Origin: Sciscionella sediminilitoris
Lineage (GTDB): Bacteria; Actinomycetota; Actinomycetes; Mycobacteriales; Pseudonocardiaceae
Assembly (NCBI RefSeq): GCF_000737195.2
Contig: NZ_JALM01000066.1
Span: 1-41,755 of the forward strand
DNA length: 41,755 bases
Direction: 5' to 3'
Positions 1 through 9,102 of this stretch are shown here, piece by piece (the first letter of the stretch is position 1; each line of letters opens with the position of its first letter). The translations under genes were made by a program, and so were the position numbers. The notes below the pieces were generated by a model. It did not search any database. It saw nothing but the letters and a program-made list of their open reading frames with translations, and had not been told where the DNA came from.

Positions 1-563
1 TCGAGCGCGATCTGCACGACGGGGCACAGCAGCGGCTGGTCGCGGTGGCGATGGGACTCGGCAGGGCACGCAGCAAGCTCGCCGAGGATCCGGAGGGCGC
101 GAGCTCGCTGATCGAGGAGGCGCACGCGGACGCGAAGCAGGCGATCGCGGAACTGCGCGATCTGGCGAGGGGCATCTATCCCGCGGTGCTCGGGGACCGT
201 GGACTGGACGCCGCGCTGTCCGCGCTCGCCGCGAAGTGCCCGGTACCCGTGGAGGTCTCGGTGAACGTGGACCCGCGCCCGCCGACAGCGGTGGAGTCGA
301 CCGCCTACTTCCTGGTCGGCGAATCGCTGACGAACCTGGCCAAGCACGCGGGGGCGAACTCCGCCCAGGTGCGGGTGCAGCGCACCGAGGACACCGTGGT
401 CGTCGAGGTGACCGATGACGGGAAGGGTGGCGCCGTGCTCACCCAGGGCGGCGGGCTTTCCGGGCTTGCCGACCGGGCCGCCTCGATCGACGGTGTGGTG
501 ACGGTGTTCTCCCCCATCGGCGGCCCTACCGTGGTCCGTGCCGATCTGCCATGTACACGTTAA
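1..563 (+). CDS. NarL-type sensor histidine kinase, C-terminal part (5' truncated by window)
   Basis: The window opens inside the phosphoacceptor helix: the reading frame (first full codon at base 3) begins ERDLHDGAQQRL, the HisKA_3 H-box with the phosphorylated His in DLHDG. The HATPase_c domain follows, with the N-box around NLAKHAGA, the G1-like VTDDGKGG and a GGGLSGLADR G2 region. The protein autophosphorylates and passes phosphate to a LuxR-type regulator. The sensor and membrane portions lie upstream of the window. The stop TAA at 561-563 overlaps the SD of the response regulator gene, whose ATG is at 574, so the two are co-transcribed. The family call is firm; the signal sensed cannot be read. 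Confidence 0.93.
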   Translation, partial: ERDLHDGAQQRLVAVAMGLGRARSKLAEDPEGASSLIEEAHADAKQAIAELRDLARGIYPAVLGDRGLDAALSALAAKCPVPVEVSVNVDPRPPTAVESTAYFLVGESLTNLAKHAGANSAQVRVQRTEDTVVVEVTDDGKGGAVLTQGGGLSGLADRAASIDGVVTVFSPIGGPTVVRADLPCTR

Positions 564-573
564 AGGAGAACCC

Positions 574-1218
574 ATGCGCGCCGTGATCGCCGAGGATTCG
601 GTCCTGCTTCGCGAGGGCGTGCAGCGCCTGCTCGCCGACGACGGCATCGAGACGGTGGCCGCGGTCGCGGACGGGGATTCGCTGCCGGACGCGGTACTCG
701 AACACCGGCCGGATCTGGCGATCGTGGATGTGCGCATGCCGCCGACGTTCACCGATGAGGGGCTGCGCGCCGCGCTGAAGGCCCGCGAACTCGTGCCCGG
801 GCTCCCGGTGCTCGTGCTCTCCCAGTACGTGGAGGAGCAGTACGCGGTCGAGCTCATCTCCGGGGGCGGCGGCGCGGTCGGTTATCTGCTCAAGGAACGG
901 GTCGCCGATGTCACCGACTTCCTCGCCGCGGTGCGCAATGTCGCGGGCGGCGGTACCAGTATCGATCCCGAGGTGGTGTCCCAATTGCTCGTGCGCAGCC
1001 GCAAGGACCCGATCGCCGCGCTCACCGCGCGCGAGCGCACCGTGCTGGAACTCATGGCCCAGGGCGCGTCGAACACCTCGATCGCGCGCACCCTCGTGGT
1101 CTCCGACGGCGCGGTGGAAAAGCACATCGGGAACATCTTCGCCAAACTCGGACTCGAGGTGACAAGCGAGGAACACCGCAGGGTACGCGCGGTCCTGACG
1201 TTCCTGGAGAACCGTTAA
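574..1218 (+). CDS. LuxR/NarL-family response regulator
   Basis: This 214-aa protein has a receiver domain (residues 1-120: acidic E7-D8, phosphoacceptor D52 in IVDVRMP, switch Lys in GYLLKERV) and a LuxR_C helix-turn-helix (about 147-200, LTARERTVLELMAQG...). It is the DNA-binding partner of the kinase just upstream. ATG 574 is chosen because AAGGAG (563-568) sits 5 nt before it and the receiver fold begins there; the frame stays open to 538 but those residues do not belong to the fold. Target genes are unknown; no obvious regulon member is adjacent. Confidence 0.95.
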   Translation: MRAVIAEDSVLLREGVQRLLADDGIETVAAVADGDSLPDAVLEHRPDLAIVDVRMPPTFTDEGLRAALKARELVPGLPVLVLSQYVEEQYAVELISGGGGAVGYLLKERVADVTDFLAAVRNVAGGGTSIDPEVVSQLLVRSRKDPIAALTARERTVLELMAQGASNTSIARTLVVSDGAVEKHIGNIFAKLGLEVTSEEHRRVRAVLTFLENR

Positions 1219-1403
1219 GAGTGCGTCTGATGACTCTCGTCCGTCGCGAGCGGGAGCCACAGAGTCCTGCGGGACACCCGCACCCGAGGAAGTGCATTGC
1301 AAGGCGGACGCTCGTCAGCAGCGGCGCTGCGCGGGAGGAGGACAACGCCGCAAGGCGCGGATCTGGCCCCGCGTAGCAGGACATGGAGTCATCAGGCGTG
1401 CTC

Positions 1404-1409
1404 TACCAT
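1404..1409 (+). promoter_or_regulatory. Candidate -10 (TACCAT) for leaderless start at 1417
   Basis: TACCAT ends 7 nt before the ATG and no SD is visible. No convincing -35 element is seen. Confidence 0.45.
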
Positions 1410-1416
1410 CGCCGGA

Positions 1417-2190
1417 ATGGCGAACGACAGAAAAGCCTCCTACGGCATCGACGCACCCTCGGCCCCCGTCGGCATGATCCTCGGCGCGATCGCGCTGATC
1501 GGAGTCGGCATCGGGTTCGTGATCATGGCCGGGTGGTGGGCGGCGTTCCCGTTCGCCGGCGCCGCCTTCGAGATCGCGCAGGCGGTCAGCTACCTGTACG
1601 CGACCAAGAAGGGCAAGTTCCTCGCCTGGGAGCGCCTGCTCGATCGCCTCGAACTGCGCGGGGACGAGCAGATCCTGGACGCGGGCTGCGGCCGCGGAAT
1701 GGTGCTCATCGCCGCGGCGAAGCGGGTACCCGAGGGCAAGGTCACCGGTGTCGACCTGTGGCGGACCAAGGACCAGTCGGGCAATGCGGAGTCCGCGACG
1801 ATGGCGAACGCGGAGGCCGAAGGGGTCGCCGACCGGGTCGAGCTGCGCACCGCCGACCTGCGCGAGCTGCCCTGGAAGAAGGCGCGCTTCGACGTGGTGC
1901 TCTCCGCGGCGGTGTTCCACAACCTCAAGGGGGCCGAGGAGCGCAAGGCCGCGGTGACCGAGGCCGCCCGGGTGCTCAAACCCGGCGGCAAACTCGTGAT
2001 CGCGGACATCGGGCGCACCAAGGAGTATGTCGAGGCGCTCACCGAGGCCGGACTGGAGAACATCACCCGCAGCAGCGGCGGCCTCGGCTACAACTACGGG
2101 CTGATCATGCAGTCCATGGTGGTCACGGCGACGCAGCCGGGCAAACCGGCTCAGCCGGTGAAGGCGAGCAAGCGGGCCGGGGCCTCGTAG
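1417..2190 (+). CDS. Membrane-anchored class I SAM-dependent methyltransferase
   Basis: A 257-aa protein with two N-terminal hydrophobic segments (about 17-39 and 43-60) followed by a Rossmann methyltransferase domain: motif I ILDAGCGRG (86-94), acidic GVDLW (111-115), and post-motif LKPGGKLVIAD. It transfers methyl groups from SAM to an unknown substrate, probably at the inner face of the membrane. ATG 1417 is chosen over an upstream GTG at 1297 because the extra 40 residues are low-complexity Arg/Ala and a -10-like hexamer lies at 1404-1409. The 3' end overlaps the convergent amidohydrolase gene by 40 bp. Substrate is not predictable. Confidence 0.85.
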   Translation: MANDRKASYGIDAPSAPVGMILGAIALIGVGIGFVIMAGWWAAFPFAGAAFEIAQAVSYLYATKKGKFLAWERLLDRLELRGDEQILDAGCGRGMVLIAAAKRVPEGKVTGVDLWRTKDQSGNAESATMANAEAEGVADRVELRTADLRELPWKKARFDVVLSAAVFHNLKGAEERKAAVTEAARVLKPGGKLVIADIGRTKEYVEALTEAGLENITRSSGGLGYNYGLIMQSMVVTATQPGKPAQPVKASKRAGAS

Positions 2191-3065
2191 AGCACCGAAC
2201 GCAGGAACCGTTCCCCCAGCCGGTCGTCCCGCGCGGCCCAGTCTGCGATCGCCCGCAGCTGGGTCGCGTAGTCATAGGGGATGTTCGGGAAGTCGGTGCC
2301 GAGCACGATCCGGTCGGCGCAGTCGGCGATCCGGGCGGGCCAGTCCGCGGGAACGGCCATCAACCGCTCGGTGAACGGGGTCCCGACCATGGTCGTGTCC
2401 AGGTGCACGTTCGGGTAGCGGTGCACCAGCTCGAGCGCACCCGCGTAGTCGGGCATCCCGGCGTGCGCGAGCACCGCGGTCAGCCGTGGATGCGCGGCAA
2501 GCACCTCACCGAACACGTCCATCCCGGTGTGCGCGCCGGGGATCGGGCCGTGCCCGCAGTGCACGATCACCGGGATCCCGGCCTCCGCGAGCAGCCCCCA
2601 TGCCTTGGACAGCAGGGGATCGCGCGGATCGTAGGCGCCGACCTGAACGTGCGCCTTGGCCGCCCGCGCCCCCGACTCGATCGCCTGCCGCACGTAGTCG
2701 GCGACCCCGGGTTCCGGGTAGATCGTGCAGGTGGGCACGGCCTCGGGCACCCGATCGGCGAATTCCCTCGCCCATTCGGAAAGCCAGGCCGCCATTTCGG
2801 GTTTGTGCGGGTACACCAGCGGAGCGAAGCCGCGCACCCCGAACTCGCGCAGCTTCTCGATCCGTTCCGCCTCGGGCAGCCGGTAGTGGATCGGCCATTC
2901 CGTGCCGTAGTGCTCACTGGCCCGGTCGAAGTACGCCCACACCTTGTCCAGCACGGGTTTCGGCAGGAAATGCACGTGCAGATCCACCAGGCCCGGAAGG
3001 CCGAGGCCGCGAACCCAGGAGGCGATCTCGGCGTCCCCGGCGGGCCCGGACGTGGGCGCGCTCAT
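2151..3065 (-). CDS. Amidohydrolase 2 family metal-dependent hydrolase
   Basis: A 304-aa TIM-barrel hydrolase of the amidohydrolase-related (PF04909) type. The metal motif HVH is at residues 30-32 (VDLHVHF), VIVHCGHG supplies another His, and a late Asp lies in VLGTDFPN. Such proteins act as decarboxylases or hydrolases on small cyclic or aromatic substrates; the substrate here is unknown. Its ATG overlaps the smpB stop as ATGA (3062-3065), so it is translationally coupled to smpB. Its 3' end runs 40 bp into the convergent methyltransferase gene. Confidence 0.85.
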   Translation of the reverse strand: MSAPTSGPAGDAEIASWVRGLGLPGLVDLHVHFLPKPVLDKVWAYFDRASEHYGTEWPIHYRLPEAERIEKLREFGVRGFAPLVYPHKPEMAAWLSEWAREFADRVPEAVPTCTIYPEPGVADYVRQAIESGARAAKAHVQVGAYDPRDPLLSKAWGLLAEAGIPVIVHCGHGPIPGAHTGMDVFGEVLAAHPRLTAVLAHAGMPDYAGALELVHRYPNVHLDTTMVGTPFTERLMAVPADWPARIADCADRIVLGTDFPNIPYDYATQLRAIADWAARDDRLGERFLRSVLYEAPARLLAFTG

Positions 3066-3544
3066 GCGAGATCCCTGCCCTTCGCGAACCGGCCCATGGC
3101 GCGCTGGATCTCGCGCTGCGCGTCCCGTTTCGCGATGGCCTGGCGTTTGTCGTGCGCCTTCTTGCCCCTGGCCAGGGCGAGCTCCACCTTGGCGTAGCCG
3201 TCCTTGAAGTACAGCGAGAGCGGGACAAGGGTCAGCCCGCCCTCATGGGTCTTGCCGATGAGCTTCGCGATCTCCTTGCGGTGCAGCAATAGTTTGCGCA
3301 CCCGCCGCGGCTCGTGGTTGGTCCAGGAACCGTGCGTGTACTCGGGCACGTGCAGCCCGCGCAGGAAGATCTCCCCGTCGTCCACGCTCGCGTACGCGTC
3401 CGCGAGCGAGACCCGGCCGTGGCGCAGGCTTTTCACCTCGGTACCCACGAGCGCGATCCCCGCCTCGTAGATGTCGAGGATCTCGTAGTCGTGCCGCGCC
3501 TTCCGGTTGCTCGCGATCACCCGCTGTCCGCGTTCCTTGGCCAT
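3062..3544 (-). CDS. smpB: SsrA-binding protein SmpB
   Basis: A 160-aa SmpB. It binds tmRNA and delivers it to stalled ribosomes for trans-translation. Diagnostic stretches are the N-terminal [36 protein letters not shown] and the basic C-terminal tail [12 protein letters not shown], which mimics the tRNA anticodon stem. The start MAKERGQR at 3544 fits the family; the frame stays open for 32 more codons of no SmpB similarity. A TAGAAT hexamer lies 8 nt upstream of the ATG. tmRNA itself (ssrA) is not in the window. It follows prfB-ftsE-ftsX in the same order as in mycobacteria. Confidence 0.97.
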   Translation of the reverse strand: MAKERGQRVIASNRKARHDYEILDIYEAGIALVGTEVKSLRHGRVSLADAYASVDDGEIFLRGLHVPEYTHGSWTNHEPRRVRKLLLHRKEIAKLIGKTHEGGLTLVPLSLYFKDGYAKVELALARGKKAHDKRQAIAKRDAQREIQRAMGRFAKGRDLA

Positions 3545-3780
3545 GAGAACCCATTCTACGGGCGCTCGCGAACGCTTTCCCGTGCCAGGCGGTGTTCCGA
3601 AGCGGCGGAGCCGCGTTTCCGCCGCCCGTGCAGCTCGCACCGTGGCGGGTTCTCCGGTGTTTCCTCGCGAGGACAGCGCCGACGTGGTGTATCGGCATAC
3701 ATGAGGAGACGATCCCGGAGCGAGGGGGCGCCGGAGGTTCCGCTACCCGCGCCCCACTCAACCCGTTTCCGGGACAGTGC

Positions 3781-4677
3781 TCAGTGGCGCACGTAGAGCC
3801 TGAGCGTCACGTAGCCGGTGAGCGCGGAGATCACGATGGACACCCCGAGCAGGATCGGCGAGACCAGCAGCACATCGCCGATCCCCATACTGGTCACGAT
3901 GCCGCCGATGGAGGATCCGCCGCCGCCGAAGACCGCGCCGACCAGGGCGAGCAGGCCACCGATTCCGATGACCGCACCGACAAGGCCGGAAACCACCGCC
4001 TCCAGCAGGAAGGGCAGCTGGGTATACCACCGGGTCGCGCCGACGAGCCGCATGATGCCGACCTCGGTCCGCCGGTTGAACGCGGAGAGCTGCACGGTAT
4101 TGGAGATCAGCAGTAATGCCGCGACCGCGAGCACGACGGCGAACCCGAAGGCGACATCCCGGATCGTGTTGAGCTTGCTGAACAGGTCGCGCACGAACTG
4201 GCCCTGATCGCCGATGGATTTCACCCCCGGCCGGTTCTTGAACTGCTGCGCGAGCACTTCGGTCGGGGTACCCGGATTCGTCTTGACGTGCAGGGTCGCG
4301 GGCAGCGCCTGTTCCCTGGTCAGTTCGACGAGCTGGGGCTGCGCGGCGAAGATCTTCTTGAATCGCTCGAAGACCTGGTGCCGGTTCTCGTAGTTCACCT
4401 CGCGCACGCCGTAGGTGTTCTGCAGCTGGGACTTCAGGTCCGCGCACGGGCTCTGCGAGCAGCTGGTGTCGGTGGCCGAGGAGTCGTTGGTCAGGAAGAT
4501 CTGCACCTCGGTCTGCGAGGCGAAGTTCTCCTGCACCTCACCGACCGCGCGGACGATGAGCAGCCCGGCGCCGAGCGTCGTCAACGAGATCGCGGTGGTG
4601 AGGATCATCGCGATCGTCATCGTGAAGTTGCGGCGAAGGCCGGTGAGGACCTCGCTGAAGACGAAACTGGCGCGCAT
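3781..4677 (-). CDS. ftsX: Cell division protein FtsX (permease-like)
   Basis: A 298-aa FtsX with TM1 at about 20-43, a large extracellular loop (about 45-165, with a Cys pair C73/C78 likely forming a disulfide), then three C-terminal TM helices. In actinobacteria FtsX passes ATP-driven changes from FtsE across the membrane to peptidoglycan hydrolases of the RipC/NlpC-P60 kind (family knowledge). ATG 4677 lies 64 nt downstream of the ftsE stop. The 236 bp between this gene's stop and smpB contain no gene. Confidence 0.96.
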   Translation of the reverse strand: MRASFVFSEVLTGLRRNFTMTIAMILTTAISLTTLGAGLLIVRAVGEVQENFASQTEVQIFLTNDSSATDTSCSQSPCADLKSQLQNTYGVREVNYENRHQVFERFKKIFAAQPQLVELTREQALPATLHVKTNPGTPTEVLAQQFKNRPGVKSIGDQGQFVRDLFSKLNTIRDVAFGFAVVLAVAALLLISNTVQLSAFNRRTEVGIMRLVGATRWYTQLPFLLEAVVSGLVGAVIGIGGLLALVGAVFGGGGSSIGGIVTSMGIGDVLLVSPILLGVSIVISALTGYVTLRLYVRH

Positions 4678-4741
4678 CGGGGAACTTGGGTCCTATCTCG
4701 GTCGGTCGGTGGGTCTGGTCGGCATGCGGGTGCGCGCGGCG

Positions 4742-5431
4742 CTAGCGGCCGACGCCGTAAACGCCCCGCGCGTCATCCCTGATGACCTCGCCGAGCGAGA
4801 GCTCCACGACACGGCGGCGCATCGAGTCCACGATGCCGTGGTCGTGGGTCGCCATGAGCACCGTGGTGCCCGTGCGGTTGATGCGTTCGAGCAGCAGCAT
4901 GATGTCCTGGCTGGTGTCCGGGTCCAGGTTGCCCGTCGGCTCGTCGGCGAGCAGCACGAGCGGCCGATTGACGAAGGCACGCGCGATGGCCACCCGCTGT
5001 TGTTCACCACCGGAGAGCTCGTGCGGCATCCGGTCGGACTTCCCGTCAAGGCCGACGAGCTCGAGCACCTCGGGGACGACCTTGCGGATCGTGTTGCGCG
5101 GTTTGCCGATCACCTCGAGGGCGAACGCCACGTTCTCCGCGACGGTCTTGTTCGTCAGCAGCCGGAAGTCCTGGAACACGCAGCCGATGGACTGACGCAG
5201 CCGCGGCACCCGGCGCCGGGCCATCCGGGCGACGTCGAAGTTCGACACGTACACCCGGCCCTTGCTCGGCACCTCTTCGCGCAGCAGCAGCCGCAGGAAC
5301 GTCGACTTGCCCGAGCCTGACGGGCCGATGAGGAAGACGAACTCTCCCTTGTCCATATCGACGCTGACGTTGTGCAGTGCGGGACGCGTCGAGGTCTTGT
5401 AGACCTTCGATACTCCTTCGAGCCGGATCAC
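4742..5431 (-). CDS. ftsE: Cell division ATP-binding protein FtsE
   Basis: A 229-aa ABC ATPase. Walker A is GPSGSGKST, the Q-loop CVFQDFRLL, the signature [14 protein letters not shown], and Walker [12 protein letters not shown] followed by an H-loop His (MATHDHG). It pairs with FtsX, encoded 64 nt downstream, to regulate cell-wall hydrolysis at division. The GTG start (5431) gives [11 protein letters not shown], the usual FtsE N-terminus. TACACT lies 8 nt upstream of the start, so a leaderless or very short-leader transcript is possible. Confidence 0.97.
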   Translation of the reverse strand: MIRLEGVSKVYKTSTRPALHNVSVDMDKGEFVFLIGPSGSGKSTFLRLLLREEVPSKGRVYVSNFDVARMARRRVPRLRQSIGCVFQDFRLLTNKTVAENVAFALEVIGKPRNTIRKVVPEVLELVGLDGKSDRMPHELSGGEQQRVAIARAFVNRPLVLLADEPTGNLDPDTSQDIMLLLERINRTGTTVLMATHDHGIVDSMRRRVVELSLGEVIRDDARGVYGVGR

Positions 5432-5543
5432 GAGCGGGGAGTGTACTCGGGGTGCACGTGAAGTTTTGGTCTCACCCTGCTCTCGGGCGGGTCACGCCCG
5501 TTCACACGCTTGGAGTAGTGATCTGGGTCCTACTCCGCCGCGG

Positions 5544-6653
5544 TCAGTCCTCGCCGAGTTCGCGCTGCCGCCGCCAGCGGATGCCCGCCTCCAGGAACGG
5601 GTCGATGTCCCCGTCGAACACCGCGGTGGTCTGACTGGTCTCGTGCTCGGTGCGGTGGTCCTTGACCATCTGGTACGGGTGCAGGACGTAGGAGCGCATC
5701 TGGTTGCCCCAGCTGGACCCGCTGTCCTTGAGCGCGTCCATCTCGGCGCGCTCCTCTTCCTTCTTCTTGGCGAGCAGTTTGGCCTGTAGCACGCGCAGCG
5801 CGGCGGCCTTGTTCTGCAGCTGCGACTTCTCGTTCTGACAGGACACCACGATGCCGGTGGCCAGGTGCGTGATGCGCACCGCGGAGTCGGTGGTGTTCAC
5901 GCTCTGGCCACCCGGTCCCGAGGAGCGGAACACGTCGACCCGGATGTCCTTCTCGGCGATCTCCACCCGGTCGGTCTCCTCGACCGCGGGCAGCACCTCG
6001 ACCCCGGCGAAGGAGGTCTGGCGCCGCCCCTGGTTGTCGAACGGCGAGATCCGCACCAGCCGGTGGGTGCCCTGCTCGACGGAGAGGGTGCCGTAGGCGT
6101 ACGGGGCGCTGATCTTGAAGGTGGCGCTGCGGATGCCCGCTTCCTCGGCATAGGAGGTGTCGTAGACCTCGGTGGAGTACTCGTGCCGTTCCGCCCAGCG
6201 CAGGTACATGCGCAGCAGCATCTCGGCGAAGTCGGCCGCGTCCACACCGCCCGCCTCGGAGCGCACCGTGACCAGGGCGTCACGTTCGTCGTACTCACCG
6301 GAGAGCAGGGTGCGCACCTCCAGCGACTGGACCGCCTCTCGCAGGCTGGTGAGCTCGGTGTTCGCCTCGTCCGCGCTCGCCTTGTCCTCCTCGGCCTCGG
6401 CGAGCTCGTAGAGCACCTCGAGGTCCTCCAGGCGCTGCCGCAGTCCGGTCACCCGGCGCAGGTCGGCCTGCTTGTAGGAGAGCTGGGTGGTCACCCGCTG
6501 CGCCCGCTCCTGGTCGTCCCACAGATCGGGCTTGGTCGACTCCTCCTCGAGCCCGGCGATCTCGGCACGAAGCGTGTCGAGGTCCATCACGGCCTCGATG
6601 CTGCCAAGCGTGTCGGACAGCTCTTTCAGTTCGGCGGCGACGTCGGCATTCAC
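5544..6653 (-). CDS. prfB: Peptide chain release factor 2 (RF2)
   Basis: A 369-aa class I release factor for UGA/UAA. It has the RF2 codon-recognition tripeptide SPF (in [10 protein letters not shown]) and the GGQ motif ([16 protein letters not shown]) that triggers peptidyl-tRNA hydrolysis. GTG 6653 starts [14 protein letters not shown], the normal RF2 N-terminus for actinobacteria; the frame stays open upstream but reads as Arg-rich shadow. There is no in-frame UGA near codon 25, so the autoregulatory +1 frameshift of E. coli prfB is absent. The ftsE start lies 112 bp downstream of its stop. Confidence 0.97.
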   Translation of the reverse strand: MNADVAAELKELSDTLGSIEAVMDLDTLRAEIAGLEEESTKPDLWDDQERAQRVTTQLSYKQADLRRVTGLRQRLEDLEVLYELAEAEEDKASADEANTELTSLREAVQSLEVRTLLSGEYDERDALVTVRSEAGGVDAADFAEMLLRMYLRWAERHEYSTEVYDTSYAEEAGIRSATFKISAPYAYGTLSVEQGTHRLVRISPFDNQGRRQTSFAGVEVLPAVEETDRVEIAEKDIRVDVFRSSGPGGQSVNTTDSAVRITHLATGIVVSCQNEKSQLQNKAAALRVLQAKLLAKKKEEERAEMDALKDSGSSWGNQMRSYVLHPYQMVKDHRTEHETSQTTAVFDGDIDPFLEAGIRWRRQRELGED

Positions 6654-6684
6654 GACCGTCAAGCCTAGTCGCGTCGCCCGTGCT

Positions 6685-7185
6685 TCAGGTGGTCGGGATC
6701 GAATCCAGCAGTTTGAGCAACGCCTTGTTCTGCGCGTTCGCGAACTCGGCGATCGCCTTCGCGTACGGACCGTCCGCGGCACGCGCCGCCGCCTTGGCCG
6801 CTTCCTGCTCACCCGCGTACCGCGCCTTCGCCTGCTCCACGAGCGCGGAGCGCTGCTTCTGAGTCAGCGCGTCGGCGTGCGCGATACGCAACAACAGGGG
6901 GCTGCGGAGGTGGTCCGGGCCGGGCTCTTCGGTCAGCCAGGACTTGAAGGCCTTCTTCCCCGCGGCGGTGATCAGGTACTGCTGCGAGGAGCGGGGGCCC
7001 TGCTTGCCCTCCCGGACGAGCCCGGCCTCGGCCAAGGCGGGCAGCTCCCGGTAGACCTGGCTGCGCGTCACGCTGAAGAACGCGCCGAATCGCTCACCCG
7101 CCGCCGAGATCAGCTCGCCGCCGGTGCGTGGACCATCGTGCAGTAGACCGAGCAACGCTGCCGCGGTCGCATTCAGTGCAGACAC
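6685..7185 (-). CDS. PadR-family transcriptional regulator
   Basis: A 166-aa protein with an N-terminal winged helix typical of PadR ([16 protein letters not shown], then the [17 protein letters not shown] recognition helix and a [12 protein letters not shown] wing). An Ala/Lys/Glu-rich helical C-terminus (about 100-166) serves as dimer or ligand domain, of the virulence-activator alpha C-terminal type. GTG 7185 is preferred; an in-frame ATG 12 codons upstream adds little. It lies 31 bp upstream of prfB on the same strand, so readthrough is possible. Ligand and targets are unknown. Confidence 0.85.
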   Translation of the reverse strand: MSALNATAAALLGLLHDGPRTGGELISAAGERFGAFFSVTRSQVYRELPALAEAGLVREGKQGPRSSQQYLITAAGKKAFKSWLTEEPGPDHLRSPLLLRIAHADALTQKQRSALVEQAKARYAGEQEAAKAAARAADGPYAKAIAEFANAQNKALLKLLDSIPTT

Positions 7186-7237
7186 GCAACCACCGTGCCA
7201 CGCCGTTCTCCGTCTGTCCACAGTGGCCAGTCGCGGT

Positions 7238-7432
7238 TCAGAAGTCGAACTCGCCGTCCTTGACCCCCTTCAGGAACGCGCTCCACTCCGCGGCCGTGTA
7301 CCGCAACGGCGGCAGGCCGCGATCCTTCGTGTCCCGTAACAGCACCCCGCCATCGGCCAGTGGTGCCACCTCGACGCAGGTTTCCGCGCTGCCACCGGAA
7401 TAACTGGAGGTGCGCCAGGCGTGCTCGGTCAT
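7238..7432 (-). CDS. DUF397 domain-containing small protein (orphan)
   Basis: A 64-aa acidic protein with the DUF397 pattern: W-RTSSYSGG near the N-terminus, CVEVA in the middle, LRDTKDR, and a terminal region resembling W-AFL-GVKDGEFD. DUF397 proteins usually sit next to an XRE/helix-turn-helix regulator (WhiJ-type pairs in Streptomyces) and act as partner or antagonist. No XRE gene is adjacent here. The start at 7432 begins MTEHAWRTS; the longer open frame reads across promoter DNA. AT-rich DNA with an inverted repeat lies 40-55 bp upstream. Confidence 0.85.
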   Translation of the reverse strand: MTEHAWRTSSYSGGSAETCVEVAPLADGGVLLRDTKDRGLPPLRYTAAEWSAFLKGVKDGEFDF

Positions 7433-7474
7433 CTCGACTCCTCGGGTCCGGAGGAACACTGCCCGAATATAAGT

Positions 7475-7486
7475 ATAGAACTCTAT
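7475..7486. promoter_or_regulatory. Inverted repeat ATAGA-ac-TCTAT in the DUF397 promoter region
   Basis: A 12-bp dyad sits in an unusually AT-rich stretch between the divergent DUF397 and PAP2/lipid kinase genes. On the minus strand a perfect TATACT -10 hexamer (about 7473-7478) overlaps it. It is a plausible operator for a regulator of the DUF397 gene; this is inference. Confidence 0.4.
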
Positions 7487-7617
7487 GATCAACCTGTACA
7501 GCCGGAAGCCCTGCGAACCGGATACCCAAAACTCGCCCGCAGCGGGGAGAGTCCGGCATCGGCACCACGGTCGGGGGACGCGCAGCGGAGCACGTGCGGA
7601 TCTCACATCCGCTTTCC

Positions 7618-7623
7618 TAGGAT
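7618..7623 (+). promoter_or_regulatory. Candidate -10 (TAGGAT) for leaderless start at 7630
   Basis: TAGGAT ends 6 nt before the ATG; no SD precedes the start. Confidence 0.5.
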
Positions 7624-7629
7624 CACGCA

Positions 7630-9102
7630 ATGCTGAAGCGGATCGGACAACTCGACAGGAAGCTCACCCGGCACAGCGCTCGGCTGTCGACGCCTCCGGT
7701 GGATTCCGCCCTGCGCCAGCTCTCCAGCGCGGCCGACCACGGGGTGCTGTGGTTCTGCTCGGCAGCCGTGCTCGGCGCGCGCTCCGGCCAGGCGCGCCGC
7801 GGCGCGATCCGCGGACTGGTCGCGATCGGCATCGCCAGCGCGAGCGTGAACCTGGTCGGCAAGCGGCTGTTCGGCAGGCAGCGGCCCAGCAGCGCGCACC
7901 TGCCGCTGCACCGGCGCGCGGTGCGGGAACCGAACTCCCCCGCGTTCCCCTCCGGCCATGCCGCTTCGGCCGCCGCCTTCGCGACCGGGGTCGCCCTGGA
8001 AAGCCCGCCGGCCGGTCTCGCCTTCCTCCCGCTGGCCGGGGCGGTGGCCTATTCGCGGGTGCACACCGGGGTGCACTGGCCATCCGATGTGGTCGCCGGA
8101 ACCCTGATCGGCACCTCGGCGGCACTGCTGACCAGCTACTTCTCCCCCGTTCGCGAGGACGAGCCGAGGAGTGTGCCGCCCGCGGCGAACGGTCCCCGGC
8201 TGGACGAGGGCGAGGGGCTGCTGTTCGCGGTGAATCCGTATTCCGGGGACGGTTCCGGGTGGGACACCGTGCAGGCGAACTGGCCGCGCGCGCACCGGGT
8301 CGAACCGGGCGAGGGCGAGGATCTCGGTGCACTGGTCCGCGCCCGGATCGCCGAGCTGAACCCCGTCGCGCTCGGAGTGGCCGGTGGGGACGGAACGGTG
8401 GCCGCCATCGCGGCGATCGCGGCCGAGACCAGACTGCCGCTGGTGGTGCTCGCCAGCGGGACGCTGAACCACTTCGCGCGGGACGCCGGGTGCGGAACCC
8501 CCGCGCAGGCCGCGACGACCGAAGGCACGACCGCCCGCATCGATCTGGCGAGTGTGCGCGTGGATGGTGCCGAACCCCGGTGGATCCTGAACACCGCGAG
8601 CCTCGGGGTCTATCCGCAGATCGTGGCCGAACGGGAACGGCTGGAGCACCGGATCGGCAAATGGCCCGCCGCGGCGGTCGCACTGGTCCGGGTGCTGCGT
8701 TCCGCGGAGCCGCTCGAGCTGACCATCGACGGGAAACCGCACCGGGCGTGGACCGTGTTCGTCGGCAACAACGCCTATCTGCCCTCGGAGTTCACTCCGG
8801 GATACCGGCCGTCCATGGCGAGCGGGCTGCTCGATGTCCGGATCATCCTCGCCGATGGGCCCTACTCGCGGCTGCGGTTCATCCTCGCCGCGCTCACCGG
8901 TTCACTGCACGAGACGAAGACCTACCGCCGCAACTGTGCCGAAACCTTGAGTGTGCGCAGTGAGGCCCCGGTCCGGCTCGCGACCGACGGGGAGGTCGGC
9001 CCGCGCGGGACGCGGTTCGAGTTCCGCAATCACCACAGCGCGCTGCGGATCTACCGGGACCTCACCACACACAGCACTCGTACCGTCAGCCGGACGAAGT
9101 GA
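7630..9102 (+). CDS. PAP2 phosphatase - diacylglycerol/lipid kinase fusion
   Basis: A 490-aa two-domain protein. Residues 1-170 are a PAP2 (phosphatidic acid phosphatase) membrane domain with all three motifs: KRLFGRQRP (78-86), PSGH (107-110) and SRVHTGVHWPSD (142-153). From about residue 195 a DAGK_cat/YegS-like lipid kinase follows, starting LLFAVNPYSG and carrying the nucleotide-binding GGDGT motif near residue 251. It could dephosphorylate and rephosphorylate a lipid or polyprenyl substrate; the net reaction is unknown. Its stop abuts the convergent sortase gene (9102/9103). Domain calls are firm, function is inferred. Confidence 0.9.
   Translation: MLKRIGQLDRKLTRHSARLSTPPVDSALRQLSSAADHGVLWFCSAAVLGARSGQARRGAIRGLVAIGIASASVNLVGKRLFGRQRPSSAHLPLHRRAVREPNSPAFPSGHAASAAAFATGVALESPPAGLAFLPLAGAVAYSRVHTGVHWPSDVVAGTLIGTSAALLTSYFSPVREDEPRSVPPAANGPRLDEGEGLLFAVNPYSGDGSGWDTVQANWPRAHRVEPGEGEDLGALVRARIAELNPVALGVAGGDGTVAAIAAIAAETRLPLVVLASGTLNHFARDAGCGTPAQAATTEGTTARIDLASVRVDGAEPRWILNTASLGVYPQIVAERERLEHRIGKWPAAAVALVRVLRSAEPLELTIDGKPHRAWTVFVGNNAYLPSEFTPGYRPSMASGLLDVRIILADGPYSRLRFILAALTGSLHETKTYRRNCAETLSVRSEAPVRLATDGEVGPRGTRFEFRNHHSALRIYRDLTTHSTRTVSRTK

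Noticed and set aside
1383-3197. 604-codon open frame across methyltransferase and amidohydrolase
   Set aside because: Arg/Gly/His-rich shadow spanning two supported genes in other frames; no SD and no recognisable motif.
3545-3780. tmRNA (ssrA) gene next to smpB
   Set aside because: The gap is too short for a tmRNA and shows no Ala-tRNA-like ends or tag reading frame.
5544-6653. Programmed frameshift in prfB
   Set aside because: The frame is continuous from GTG 6653 through GGQ to the stop; no early in-frame TGA with an SD-like slip site.
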